Part shown: in pieces, positions 8,815-16,942 of the stretch
Layout: the number at the start of each line of letters is the position of its first letter
How positions within the stretch are numbered: position 1 is the first letter of the stretch
NCBI GenBank assembly: GCA_022448945.1
Contig: JAKVCV010000001.1
Location: 585,150 to 618,040, forward strand
Source of the DNA: Saprospiraceae bacterium
GTDB taxonomy: Bacteria; Bacteroidota; Bacteroidia; Chitinophagales; Saprospiraceae
Direction of reading: 5' to 3'
DNA: 32,891 nucleotides
Translations under genes and position numbers: made by a program
The notes under the pieces: generated by a model
Seen by the model: the letters and a program-made list of their open reading frames with translations, nothing else
The model's database searches: none
What the model was told of the DNA's origin: nothing

Positions 8815-9648
8815 ATGATAGAACTAGGGAAATATAATTTATTAGAAGTTGCTAGGGATACTGATTCAGGGTTATTTTTGGAAGATAAAGAGGGAAATAG
8901 TGTTTTATTACCTGGTAAATTTATTCCGGAGGGAACAGAAGTTGGTGATTTTTTGGAGGTTTATATTTATAGGGATAATGAAGGGAGATTGACTGCTACT
9001 ACCCAGGAACCTAAAATCACGCTTTATGAGTTCGCATATTTAGAAGTTGCTCTAGTTGGCAAACATGGGGCATTTTTATTTTATGGTATCGATAAGGATT
9101 TATTTGTCCCCTTTAGGGAACAAAAACAAAAAATGGAGGAGGGGAGATCTTATTTAGTCTATATGTATTTGGATGGTCAAACGGATCGCTTAACTGGCTC
9201 AGCAAAAATTGAGCAGTTTTTAGATAATGCCGATTTAGAAGTATTAGAAGGAGATGAAGTTTTAATTACTGTATGGAAAAATACAGATATAGGTACTAAT
9301 GTAATTGTGAATAATAAATACATAGGTTTAATTTATAAAAATGAATTATTTGAAAAGTTATATATAGGAGATGTGAGAACTGCATATGTTCATAAGATAA
9401 GAGAAGATGGTAAAATTGATGTTAGATTACAAAAAGACGGTTATACTAAAGTAGAATCTAGCGCAAAAAAAATATTAGATATACTCATAAGAAAAGATGG
9501 ATTTTTATTGTTAACCGATAAAAGTTCGCCTGATCGTATAAAAAAGGAACTTGGTATGAGTAAAAAAACGTTCAAGAAATCTATTGGATCTTTATACAAG
9601 AAGAAATTAATTGAGTTTGAAGAAAAGGGCATAAGGTTACTCAAGTAA
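8815..9648 (+). CDS. CvfB-like S1 domain RNA-binding protein
   Basis: The 277-residue protein has the length and layout of the CvfB/YitL family: consecutive S1-like OB domains in residues ~1-210 and a winged-helix-like C-terminus (~218-277). Visible family features are an N-terminal MIELGKYNLLEV, DTDSGLFLED and GNSVLLPGKFIPEG. A second S1-like repeat contains GAFLFYGIDKDLFVPFREQ, and a third contains IGLIYKNELFEKLYIGD and VHKIREDGKIDVRLQKDGY. The C-terminal ILDILIRKDGFLLLTDKSSP...IKKELGMSKKTFKKSI resembles the DNA/RNA-binding winged helix. In Staphylococcus the family affects virulence-factor expression; in Bacteroidota its targets are unknown. It is convergent with the next gene, with only 9 nt between stop codons and no intergenic room for a terminator. 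Confidence 0.85.
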   Translation: MIELGKYNLLEVARDTDSGLFLEDKEGNSVLLPGKFIPEGTEVGDFLEVYIYRDNEGRLTATTQEPKITLYEFAYLEVALVGKHGAFLFYGIDKDLFVPFREQKQKMEEGRSYLVYMYLDGQTDRLTGSAKIEQFLDNADLEVLEGDEVLITVWKNTDIGTNVIVNNKYIGLIYKNELFEKLYIGDVRTAYVHKIREDGKIDVRLQKDGYTKVESSAKKILDILIRKDGFLLLTDKSSPDRIKKELGMSKKTFKKSIGSLYKKKLIEFEEKGIRLLK

Positions 9649-9657
9649 AATTTTTTA

Positions 9658-10431
9658 TTACCAATTTTCTATTCCTTTAGTAATTAATTTGTATATAAGT
9701 TGGTGGTCAGGGTACTGGGATAAAAACTCTATGTGTTTGGCTATAATATTAGAATCGCCACGAGCAGCAGGTCCTGTTTGAATTTCTTGTGGATTCTGAA
9801 ATTTTATTTTTTGAGCAGTCTCTTCAATTAATGGTTTTAGAATGTCAAATGAAAGATCATGATCTTTACAAATGTCATGTGCAATCCCGTAAAGATAATT
9901 ACTGAAATTATTGACAATAACTGCTGATACATGTAGTATTGCGCGTTGTTTGTCATTAATTAGGTGTACATTTGGACAAATAGTTTCTGCAAGTTGCATC
10001 AGTTCTTTTTCTGTTTTGGGGTTGTTTCCATAAATACAGAATGGAAGACGTTCAAAATTTGCTGTTTTATTAGTAGAGAAAGTTTGAAGGGGGTAAAAAA
10101 CACCATAATTGTCAAAGAAAGGTTTAAAAATAGAACTTGATAAAGTCCCTGAAGTATGAGCGATTGTTTTGTTAAATTTGTTAAGGAAAAACAATTTTTC
10201 TGCTACTTTTTCAACTCCATGGTCTTTTATTGCTAAAATGTATAGTTCTGCATTGCTTGAGAGATGCTCTAGATTACTTATCGCTTCACTATTTGTTATT
10301 TTTGCTAATTTTTCTGCCTTGTTTTGAGTTCTACTGTATACCTGACATATGGTATGCCCACAATTATATAGCCGTTTAGCCAAATGATAACCGACGTTTC
10401 CAGAACCTAAAACTGTAATCTTTGAGTACAT
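9658..10431 (-). CDS. Rossmann-like/DUF2520 domain oxidoreductase-like protein
   Basis: I chose the start at 10431 (257 residues, MYSKITVLGSGNVGYHLAKR) because it places a Rossmann nucleotide-binding motif GSGNVG at the N-terminus, as in the family. The open frame extends 25 codons upstream, but that extension would overlap the deacetylase gene. The N-terminal half (~1-120) is an NAD(P)-binding fold (VYSRTQNKAEKLAKI, ELYILAIKDHGVEKVAEK, HTSGTLSSSIF). The C-terminal half is the helical DUF2520 domain (FYPLQTFS, HVSAVIVNNFSNYLYGIAHD, TGPAARGDSNIIAKHIEFL). The family resembles pyrroline-5-carboxylate reductase/F420-dependent NADP oxidoreductases; its reaction is not established. It is the last gene of a minus-strand run, 20 nt after the deacetylase stop. 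Confidence 0.8.
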   Translation of the reverse strand: MYSKITVLGSGNVGYHLAKRLYNCGHTICQVYSRTQNKAEKLAKITNSEAISNLEHLSSNAELYILAIKDHGVEKVAEKLFFLNKFNKTIAHTSGTLSSSIFKPFFDNYGVFYPLQTFSTNKTANFERLPFCIYGNNPKTEKELMQLAETICPNVHLINDKQRAILHVSAVIVNNFSNYLYGIAHDICKDHDLSFDILKPLIEETAQKIKFQNPQEIQTGPAARGDSNIIAKHIEFLSQYPDHQLIYKLITKGIENW

Positions 10432-10451
10432 AAAAATAGAAATAAATTCAA

Positions 10452-11474
10452 TTAATCTCTTTGAATAATATTTTTTCGGAATAGTGATTTTATAATGTAA
10501 TAACAAAACTCAGTATGAATCATTTTTTGTGCTGTTTTAAGTTTTGAATTTTCCATTCCAAAACGTTGAAGATGCCCTTTTATTAATTCATGCTTAAGTC
10601 CTGCACCACCAAAGGTAAGTTGAAAACCTTCTTTTTCCAATATTCTTTCAAAGAAAGCTTTAGAAACAAATGCATCAGTGAAAGGGAAGGCAAAAACTTT
10701 ATAGTTGAGGGTGAAATTATTAGTGGTAAATTCTTGACTTGATAATGTTTGTGAGATCTGCTCATCTATATTTAACTTGCTATATGTTGGATGGTTTTGA
10801 CTATGACTGCCAAAGGTAAAACCATCCAAAATCATTTCTTTAATTTGATTAGTGTCCAAATAAGGCTTTTGTTTCTGTAAAAAAGCATTAAACTCGATTC
10901 CAGTTTCAAGAGCCAATTCATCAAGTAAAGCTTGTTGATGCCATCTTACACTTAAAAGGCTGTCTTTTATATTACTATAAGGTAATTGATAGTTTTTGAA
11001 ATGTTTTTTTAGGAGTAAATCAATATTTTTTTCCCCTTTTAATTTTTCAATTAAAAAACTTGCTTTATATCTGAACATTAAGGCTTTATTATCTATGAAA
11101 TCAGAGTTAATGAAAAAGGTAGCTGGAATACCTTTTTGTTTGAGAATGGGCGCAATTACATGATAGCATTCAGATAGACCATCATCAAAAGTAAGAAAGA
11201 TAGAAGTTTTGGGAATTGGTTTGTTTTTTTCAACATGATCAATCAGCTGATGCAGATCAATCGGTTTGTAATATTTAAGGAGGTAATCAAGATCTTTACA
11301 AAAAAGTTTTCTGTTTCTTATTTGATATAGATGCTTAATATGTGGTAAATTATAGTCACTTACGGTATGATAAAATAAGATTAATAATTGGTGCCTACTT
11401 AGCTTTTGTAGGAGTGGGAGTGGGATGTTACCTGAAAAAGTGTCTAGGCATCGAATTAAAGCTTTCTTGAGCAT
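10452..11474 (-). CDS. polysaccharide deacetylase (NodB homology) family protein
   Basis: This 340-residue protein has the two main metal-site motifs of carbohydrate esterase family 4: TFDDG (Asp96/Asp97) and SHSQNH (His224, His228). Between them lie GIPATFFINSDFI, typical of the beta-strand after motif 1, and a ~75-residue less conserved stretch (MFRYKASFLIEKLKG...). The family removes N-acetyl (or similar) groups from polysaccharides such as peptidoglycan, chitin-like polymers or exopolysaccharide. No signal peptide is obvious; the N-terminus (MLKKALIRCLDTFSG...) is only weakly hydrophobic, so the location is uncertain. It starts 6 nt after the bactofilin stop codon, so translational coupling and a link to envelope assembly are likely. 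The specific substrate is unknown. Confidence 0.85.
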   Translation of the reverse strand: MLKKALIRCLDTFSGNIPLPLLQKLSRHQLLILFYHTVSDYNLPHIKHLYQIRNRKLFCKDLDYLLKYYKPIDLHQLIDHVEKNKPIPKTSIFLTFDDGLSECYHVIAPILKQKGIPATFFINSDFIDNKALMFRYKASFLIEKLKGEKNIDLLLKKHFKNYQLPYSNIKDSLLSVRWHQQALLDELALETGIEFNAFLQKQKPYLDTNQIKEMILDGFTFGSHSQNHPTYSKLNIDEQISQTLSSQEFTTNNFTLNYKVFAFPFTDAFVSKAFFERILEKEGFQLTFGGAGLKHELIKGHLQRFGMENSKLKTAQKMIHTEFCYYIIKSLFRKNIIQRD

Positions 11475-11480
11475 CCTGAT

Positions 11481-11879
11481 TTATTCTTCTTGTGGCAAAA
11501 CAGTAGGGAAAGAAGCACAAATTGCTTGACCATTCAAAGTAGCGCCTAGATCAATTTGCAAACAATTGTATTTGATATTTCCAGTTGTGGTAGCAGTTGG
11601 CAAGAGGTGAATTTTTTCCTTTGCTACAATATCTCCTTCAATAATGCCTTCTGATATAATATTTTTGCATAGAATATTTCCTTTTATTTTCCCAGTTTTT
11701 GATAAAACTAACCTACCACTACAAGTTACAGATCCTTCAATAAATCCCTCTAAACGTATATTAGACTCTACTTTTAGGTTGCCTTTAATAGTCGTTCCCT
11801 GAGCAATATTGCAGACATCTAATTCCTCATTATTACTTTTAGGAATTATATTTGTTTTTGTATTACTTGTCTCAGGCAT
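11481..11879 (-). CDS. bactofilin (polymer-forming cytoskeletal protein)
   Basis: The 132-residue protein has the short right-handed beta-helix pattern of bactofilins: repeated hydrophobic-Gly strands (CNIAQGTTIKGNLKVESNI, RLEGFIEGSVTCSGRLVLSK, GKIKGNILCKNIISEGIIEG, AKEKIHLLPTATTTGNIKY) between short disordered ends. Bactofilins self-assemble into filaments without nucleotide and scaffold cell-wall or envelope enzymes at the membrane. It is the first gene of the run bactofilin - deacetylase - DUF2520 protein, and a shared role in envelope polysaccharide modification is a reasonable inference. A promoter is expected in the 222-nt gap upstream (11880-12101, shared divergently with the next gene), but I found no clear -7 motif there. 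Confidence 0.88.
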   Translation of the reverse strand: MPETSNTKTNIIPKSNNEELDVCNIAQGTTIKGNLKVESNIRLEGFIEGSVTCSGRLVLSKTGKIKGNILCKNIISEGIIEGDIVAKEKIHLLPTATTTGNIKYNCLQIDLGATLNGQAICASFPTVLPQEE

Positions 11880-12101
11880 AGTATTTGTTGTTAATGTTAA
11901 TGAGTATTATTGATTTATTAATTTAATGTAAATTGTAAGGTAGTTAAAGATAGAAAAAAACATTGATATATTATGATTTCTTCTTTAATGATTGTAGCTT
12001 TATTAAGCAAAAAAATAGTCCTTAAAGCTTGAAAAAACAATAATATATTAAAGTAATTCGTTATAGGATCTTAATATATTTTTTAATTTATTACTACAAT
12101 T

Positions 12102-12479
12102 ATGAAAACAATATTATTAGTATTATCAACATCTACATTCCTTTTAGGGCAACCTAACTTTAGTTCTGTAATTACAGCAATTAAAGTTGGAAATGTAAGT
12201 CAGATTTCTAATTTTATGGATAAAAATGTAGAGGTAACAGTGGAAGAACAAGATGGAGCTTATTCTAAAACTGAAGCTACAAATGTAGTTAAAACATTTT
12301 TGTCTAAAAATCCCCCTAGTAATTGCACAATGATACATTCGGGCGCTGCACGTGATGGAGCTTCCTATTATTGTATTGGTAATTTATCTACTACGGGTAA
12401 TAAATTTAGAATATACATTTTTTTTAAAAAAATAGCCTCTAATTATTTAATTCAAGAAATGCGTTTTGAAGCAGATTAA
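12102..12479 (+). CDS. DUF4783 domain-containing small exported protein
   Basis: The 125-residue protein has a short hydrophobic N-terminus (MKTILLVLSTSTFLLGQ) consistent with a signal peptide. The body is a small alpha+beta fold of the NTF2/cone type (FSSVITAIKVGNVSQISNFM, EEQDGAYSKTEATNVVKTFL, FRIYIFFKKI, YLIQEMRFEAD). This matches the DUF4783 family found in Bacteroidota. Function is unknown. It is convergent with rpsP, and both share the terminator at 12502-12534. Confidence 0.75.
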   Translation: MKTILLVLSTSTFLLGQPNFSSVITAIKVGNVSQISNFMDKNVEVTVEEQDGAYSKTEATNVVKTFLSKNPPSNCTMIHSGAARDGASYYCIGNLSTTGNKFRIYIFFKKIASNYLIQEMRFEAD

Positions 12480-12501
12480 ATTAATTAATTTCTTAAAATA
12501 T

Positions 12502-12534
12502 AAAAGCGAAATTCAATAAATGAATTTCGCTTTT
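12502..12534. terminator. bidirectional intrinsic terminator between DUF4783 gene and rpsP
   Basis: A perfect 14-bp stem pairs 12502-12515 with 12521-12534, with a 5-nt loop. The ends are A4 on the left and a T5 tract on the right, so it can terminate in both directions. It lies between the stop codons of the convergent genes (12479 and 12581). Confidence 0.88.
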
Positions 12535-12580
12535 TAGTGAGCTGTTAAAAAAAGAAAATTTGATCTCAATATGATTTGAT

Positions 12581-13234
12581 CTATTCTTCTTCAGCAGCAG
12601 CTTCTTCAGTTACTTCTTCAGCAGCAGCTTCTTCAGTTACTTCTTCAGCAGCAGCTTCTTCAGTTACTTCTTCAGCAGCAGCTTCTTCAGTTACTTCTTC
12701 AGCAGCAGCTTCTTCAGTTACTTCTTCAGCAGCAGCTTCTTCAGTTACTTCTTCAGCAGCAGCCTCTTCAGTTACTTCCTCAGTAGCAGCTTCTTCAGCT
12801 TCTGGTTCCTTAATTACTTTAACAGGAGCAGTGCCAAATATCTTTTTACGACGGGCTTCGATTTCACGTTTGGTTTCATCTTTACGTTTTTCGATTTTTG
12901 CTGATTTTGCAGCAAGCCACTCTGACAATAACTTGTCAGCTGTTTCCTGATCCAGAGCACCTTTTGTTACTCCACGTTGTAGGTGTTTTCTATAGTAAAT
13001 ACCTTTTAGCTTGAGTATAGCTCGAACTGTATCAGTAGGTTGAGCACCTTTCATTAACCATGAATAGGCAGCATCACTATTTAATTCAATAGTAGCAGGA
13101 TTAGTTAATGGATTATAAATTCCAAGTTTCTCTATGAATTTACCATCTCTAGGTGCACGTGCATCAGCCGCGACGATTTGATAAAAAGGTTTTTTCTTGC
13201 GACCTTTACGCTGTAATCGGATTTTTAAAGACAT
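12581..13234 (-). CDS. rpsP: 30S ribosomal protein S16 with long acidic repeat tail
   Basis: The N-terminal ~85 residues are a standard S16 ([60 protein letters not shown]). The protein is 217 residues, far longer than the usual 80-90. Residues ~90-150 are a basic helical extension like that of other Bacteroidota S16 proteins. The last ~75 residues are Ala/Glu/Val/Thr repeats: AATEEVTEE once, AAAEEVTEE six times, then AAAEEE and stop. The tail is strongly acidic, unlike the basic rRNA-binding core, and is probably flexible and solvent-exposed. S16 is needed for 30S assembly. The usual downstream partner rimM is not here. Identification of S16 is secure; any function for the tail is unknown. 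Confidence 0.97.
   Translation of the reverse strand: MSLKIRLQRKGRKKKPFYQIVAADARAPRDGKFIEKLGIYNPLTNPATIELNSDAAYSWLMKGAQPTDTVRAILKLKGIYYRKHLQRGVTKGALDQETADKLLSEWLAAKSAKIEKRKDETKREIEARRKKIFGTAPVKVIKEPEAEEAATEEVTEEAAAEEVTEEAAAEEVTEEAAAEEVTEEAAAEEVTEEAAAEEVTEEAAAEEVTEEAAAEEE
12588..12790. repeat. 27-bp tandem repeat array inside rpsP
   Basis: On the plus strand six copies of a 27-bp unit (starting TCTTCAGCAGCAGC) are identical from 12588 to 12749. The seventh (12750-12776) differs by one T-to-C change, and an eighth, partial copy (from 12777) is degenerate. Each unit encodes the nine residues AAAEEVTEE on the minus strand. Near-identity including synonymous positions suggests recent expansion or ongoing homogenisation, and the copy number may vary between strains. 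Confidence 0.95.
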
Positions 13235-13550
13235 TTTCTTTTAACTTTTTAGTCTAAAATACCCTGTTTAGCTTGATAAACAAGTTACAGGATTTATATT
13301 CGAATGCGAAGGTAAGTTTTTATTTTATTTTTACCAAAATATATTACTTCAAGGTTGTTATAAGTTAAAAAAAATAATTTTTTAGATATTAAATTCAATT
13401 TTGAGATAAAAAAAAATTAAATTTTAAAAACTATTTTAGTTTAACGTATGATATTAGTTATCTTAATTTATAAAAGGTTATAAACTTATACTTTCGTTTT
13501 TTTTGCTTATCATTATCTTTTAAAATATATGAACCTATAAAATTATTAAT
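13235..13550. other. intergenic region with divergent promoters and rpsP leader hairpin
   Basis: This 316-nt gap separates the divergent rpsP and thioredoxin-like genes. It is extremely AT-rich and has no credible ORF. On the rpsP side, 13263-13291 can fold as a two-part hairpin: CCTGT/ACAGG outside, and CTTG/CAAG around an ATAAA loop inside, separated by an internal loop. This lies 29-57 nt before the rpsP start, within the likely mRNA leader. I could not find a convincing -7/-33 pair for either gene. Confidence 0.4.
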
Positions 13551-14768
13551 ATGCGTACTTACAGAATTTTGAATTTATGTTTTGTTATATTCTTTTGTTT
13601 TTCGGTGGACAATTCACAAGCTCAAGGCATTGAATTTGAAAAGGGAAAATGGGATGAAATTTTAAATAAAGCTAAAGAAAATAATAAACCGATATTCGTA
13701 GATGCTTACACTACATGGTGTGGACCATGCAAATGGATGTCTAAAAATATTTTTACTCAAAGTGATGTTGGAATATATTTTAAAGATAATTTTATTGCAT
13801 ATAAAATGGATATGGAAAAAGGAGAGGGGCCAGAATTTGCAAAAAATTATAAGATTAGAGCTTATCCAACATTGTTGTATTTTTCTTCACAAGGTGATTT
13901 AATACATAAAGGAATAGGAGCAAGGGATGGAAAGAAGCTTATAAGTCTTTCTAATGATGCATTAAATCCAAATAAACAATTATATGGTTTTCAAAAAAAA
14001 TATGATGCTGGGAATCGTGATAAAACATTTTTAAAAAGCTATATAGATGTATTATTAGATATTGGTGTAAATATATCAGTTCCTTATAAAGAGTATTGGT
14101 CATTATTAGAGGATACTGAAAAGCAGACAGAAGAAGGACTTGAGTTAATGGCTAAAGGAAGTTCTAAATTTAATAATTTTAAAGGGATGGAATTTCAATA
14201 TTTGTTAAAACATAAATCTATCTACGAAAAGGCAGTAGGAAAGGAAAAGATTAATAATTATATTACTGGATGTTATATCCGATCTATATGGTCGCTAGCA
14301 AGAAATAAAGATAAAAAGCTTAAAAATCAATTAAGCAAAGAAATGCTTAAACTTTTTCCTCAGTTTAAAAAAGAATTCAAGAAGCGCTTAGAATTCATTG
14401 AATGTACACTTGAAACACCACCTGATAATAAGAAGATTGAAAAAGCAAATGCAAAGTATCTTAAAGTATCAACAGATTGGAAAGATTTAAATCGTGGAGC
14501 ATGGGATGTTTATGAAAAATCAGATGATATTAAAAAAATTAAGGAGGCATTAGGATGGGTTAATCGATCAATAGAAATTGATTTAAATTATTACAATTTA
14601 GATACTAAAGCTGCAATTTTATATAAAATAAAAAATTATGTTTTGGCTAAGGAGTTTGCGCAAAAGGCATTGAAAATTGCTGAGGAAAGTGGCTTTGAAG
14701 AGCAACCTGAAGGTACAGTCTTATTATTAAAAAATATAAATCTTAAACTAGCAAAAGAAATGGATTGA
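13551..14768 (+). CDS. exported thioredoxin-like protein with CGPC site and helical C-terminus
   Basis: The 405-residue protein starts with a signal peptide (MRTYRILNLCFVIFFCFSV..., cleavage near SQAQ). A thioredoxin-fold domain (~26-135) follows with the active site WCGPC (Cys57, Cys60), preceded by KPIFVDAYTT and followed by the cis-Pro segment YPTLLYF. This is the thioredoxin_7-like arrangement of Bacteroidota periplasmic proteins. Residues ~140-405 are helical and charged with a TPR-like end (RGAWDVYEKS, LGWVNRSIEIDLNYYNLDTK, LAKEFAQKALKIAEESG). The likely role is a periplasmic thiol-disulfide oxidoreductase whose helical part binds a partner; the substrate is unknown. It is convergent with the histidine kinase gene, 30 nt apart, with no obvious hairpin between. 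Confidence 0.82.
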   Translation: MRTYRILNLCFVIFFCFSVDNSQAQGIEFEKGKWDEILNKAKENNKPIFVDAYTTWCGPCKWMSKNIFTQSDVGIYFKDNFIAYKMDMEKGEGPEFAKNYKIRAYPTLLYFSSQGDLIHKGIGARDGKKLISLSNDALNPNKQLYGFQKKYDAGNRDKTFLKSYIDVLLDIGVNISVPYKEYWSLLEDTEKQTEEGLELMAKGSSKFNNFKGMEFQYLLKHKSIYEKAVGKEKINNYITGCYIRSIWSLARNKDKKLKNQLSKEMLKLFPQFKKEFKKRLEFIECTLETPPDNKKIEKANAKYLKVSTDWKDLNRGAWDVYEKSDDIKKIKEALGWVNRSIEIDLNYYNLDTKAAILYKIKNYVLAKEFAQKALKIAEESGFEEQPEGTVLLLKNINLKLAKEMD

Positions 14769-14798
14769 TAGTACCTAAGGTGATTGTTTTATAATTTT

Positions 14799-15863
14799 TT
14801 ATTTTACTTTTTTTAGTGTAAAACCAAAGGTGGAACCTGTAGAAACTTTACTTCTTACATTAATAGATTGTTGGTGCGCTTCTAATATATGTTTAACAAT
14901 TGCAAGCCCAAGACCAGTACCACCTTGTGTTCTTGACCGGCCTTTATCCACTCTGTAGAATCTCTCAAAAAGTCGAGGTATATGTTCTTGGGAAATCCCT
15001 TTGCCATTATCTGTAATCTCAATTAAAATATTATCTTCTAAATCATAAAATCCTACATAGGTAAGACCATTATATTTCCCATATTTTATTGAATTACTTA
15101 TAAGGTTTACAATTACGCGCCTTATACTTTCTACATCAGCAAATACTAGTATAGGTTTTTGATTATTGTCTATTAAACTTAAGTTTATCTTTTTTTCATC
15201 TGCTTTTAGTTCAGAATCTTCAAGTACATCTTTAACTAACTGTACAATATCAAATTTCACTAATTCAAGTTGTAGTTTCCCAGCTTCAAATTTAGATATA
15301 TAACCCAAGTCAGCTACAATATTAGCCATCCGCTCGGTATTTTTAGCAGCATTATGAATATATCTTCTGTTTATACTTTCATCTTCTAAAGCGCCATCAA
15401 GTAAGGTATGTAAATATCCTTGAATATTGAAAATAGGAGTTTTTAATTCGTGCGATACATTTCCAATAAATTCTCTACGATATTCTTCCATGTTTTTCAA
15501 ACTAGAAATTTCATTTTCCCATGTCTGAGCCCATTCAATTACTTCTTGTTCAACTTTCTCAATTACTTGAGTGTTCATATTTATTTGTTTTGGGGCCGAT
15601 GAAGAATTCACCTTTAAGCTATGTATGGTCTTATATATAAGTTTTATTTTGCTATAAATAAATTTATTCAATGCATTAGAAATAATAATAAAGCATGAAA
15701 AAAAGTTAATTAGAGGAATTAGGAATATTATAAACCAATGAATGCTTTCATAGTAAAAAAATTTTATAGGTAAAATTAAAAGAAATAAAATAAGAGCGTT
15801 ATATATCGCTACAAGGAGGGATATTTGTTTTGGGTTAGGGTTTTTATTGGTAAAGAAGAGCAT
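14799..15863 (-). CDS. PhoR-like sensor histidine kinase
   Basis: The 354-residue kinase has two N-terminal membrane helices (~12-34 and 42-64) with almost no periplasmic loop between them. A linker follows, then a HisKA domain with phosphoacceptor His138 (FIGNVSHELKTP) and an HATPase_c domain with N box LISNSIKYG, G1 box EITDNGKGIS, F box RLFERFYRVD and G2 box GGTGLGLAIVKHI. The layout fits the short PhoR-like kinases of Bacteroidota. With no sizeable sensor domain, the signal is probably membrane- or partner-derived. The cognate response regulator gene lies 121 nt upstream on the same strand. The specific stimulus (phosphate or otherwise) cannot be established from sequence, so no symbol is given. 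Confidence 0.9.
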   Translation of the reverse strand: MLFFTNKNPNPKQISLLVAIYNALILFLLILPIKFFYYESIHWFIIFLIPLINFFSCFIIISNALNKFIYSKIKLIYKTIHSLKVNSSSAPKQINMNTQVIEKVEQEVIEWAQTWENEISSLKNMEEYRREFIGNVSHELKTPIFNIQGYLHTLLDGALEDESINRRYIHNAAKNTERMANIVADLGYISKFEAGKLQLELVKFDIVQLVKDVLEDSELKADEKKINLSLIDNNQKPILVFADVESIRRVIVNLISNSIKYGKYNGLTYVGFYDLEDNILIEITDNGKGISQEHIPRLFERFYRVDKGRSRTQGGTGLGLAIVKHILEAHQQSINVRSKVSTGSTFGFTLKKVK

Positions 15864-15984
15864 TTTTTTAGTTAAAAAAGATTCTGGAATCGAGTGTTAA
15901 TAACAAAATACCTTTTTTATTTAATATATATGAAATTTAACATTGGATAGATAAAAACAATTTTTAATGTATGTATTTATAGTC

Positions 15985-16686
15985 CTAAAATTCGAACTTA
16001 TAACCGATTCCTTTTATCGTTTTTATATAACCTTCACCAACTTTTTCACGAATTTTTCTTATGTGTACATCTATTGTTCGATTTCCCACAATTACTTCCA
16101 TACCCCAGATTTTATTAAAAATTTCTTCTCTTGAAAAGACTTTGCCTGGTTTGGAAGCAAGGAGCGTAAGCAATTCAAATTCTTTTTTTGGTAAAACTAG
16201 TTTTTCATCACTACCATGTTTGGTAACTATATATTGTTCTTTGTCTATATTCAAGTCAGAAACTTTAATGACATTATTATTATTCAATTCGGAGTTGTTA
16301 CTCTTGTCAAATCTTCTTAAAAGCGCTTGAACCCTACTTATTAGTACTCTTGGTCTAATAGGCTTCGTAATGTAATCGTCACCACCCACTTCGAATCCTA
16401 CAATTTGTGAATAATCTTCTGAACGTGCAGTTAAAAAAGCAATAATTGTATTATCAAATTGGGATATATTTCTTAGCTCTTTGCAAACTTCAATTCCGTC
16501 TAGACCTGGCATCATGATGTCCAATAAAATAAGATTTGGTTTAACTTCTTGTGCTTTTTTTATGGCTTCCTTACCATCATTTGCTGCAAACACCTCAAAC
16601 CCAGCTTTTTTTAAATTATATGAAACAAATTCTAAAATATCTGCTTCATCATCAACAACCAATATTTTATAGTCGTTAGATTTCAT
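15985..16686 (-). CDS. OmpR/PhoB-family response regulator
   Basis: The 233-residue protein has a receiver domain (1-120) with acidic residues Asp12/Asp13, phosphoacceptor Asp56 (LILLDIMMPG) and Lys108 (YITKPI). A winged-helix DNA-binding domain (~140-233) follows, with the typical end VGNRTIDVHIRKIREKVGE and IKTIKGIGYKFEF. It is a transcription factor activated by phosphorylation, very probably by the kinase encoded just downstream. Its targets are unknown. Upstream (16687-16942) lies a 256-nt divergent intergenic region shared with the YggS gene. Confidence 0.93.
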   Translation of the reverse strand: MKSNDYKILVVDDEADILEFVSYNLKKAGFEVFAANDGKEAIKKAQEVKPNLILLDIMMPGLDGIEVCKELRNISQFDNTIIAFLTARSEDYSQIVGFEVGGDDYITKPIRPRVLISRVQALLRRFDKSNNSELNNNNVIKVSDLNIDKEQYIVTKHGSDEKLVLPKKEFELLTLLASKPGKVFSREEIFNKIWGMEVIVGNRTIDVHIRKIREKVGEGYIKTIKGIGYKFEF

Positions 16687-16942
16687 AATGTTTTAATATT
16701 TATCACTCATCTACAAATAGAAAATAATCTCTGAATATTTAAAGTCTTCAAAATAGAAAAATATTATTAATAATTGTATTTTTTGAAGTTATATAATCAT
16801 TAAATAATTGTAATTTTGGATGTATGGTTTTTTCTTTAATCTATTATAATAGTTATTCTTTATTGATTGCTATTTTATTGATAGTTGTAAAGTAATTGAA
16901 ATTCTTGTTATTTAGTTTAATTTTTAATATCACATATTATCT

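Noticed and set aside
10432-10506. 25-codon N-terminal extension of the DUF2520 protein
   Set aside because: It would overlap the deacetylase coding region and move the Rossmann GSGNVG motif away from the N-terminus, unlike the family.
11972-12031. 19-codon plus-strand open frame before the DUF4783 gene
   Set aside because: Too short, with no recognisable features, and compatible with chance in non-coding AT-rich sequence.
12588-12790. CRISPR-like repeat array
   Set aside because: Repeats are directly adjacent with no spacers and are in frame with rpsP.
12576-12950. Plus-strand open frame encoding a Ser/Ala/Val/Thr repeat protein
   Set aside because: It is the antisense reading of the rpsP tandem repeat; the S16 frame on the minus strand is unambiguous and the plus frame has no domain of its own.
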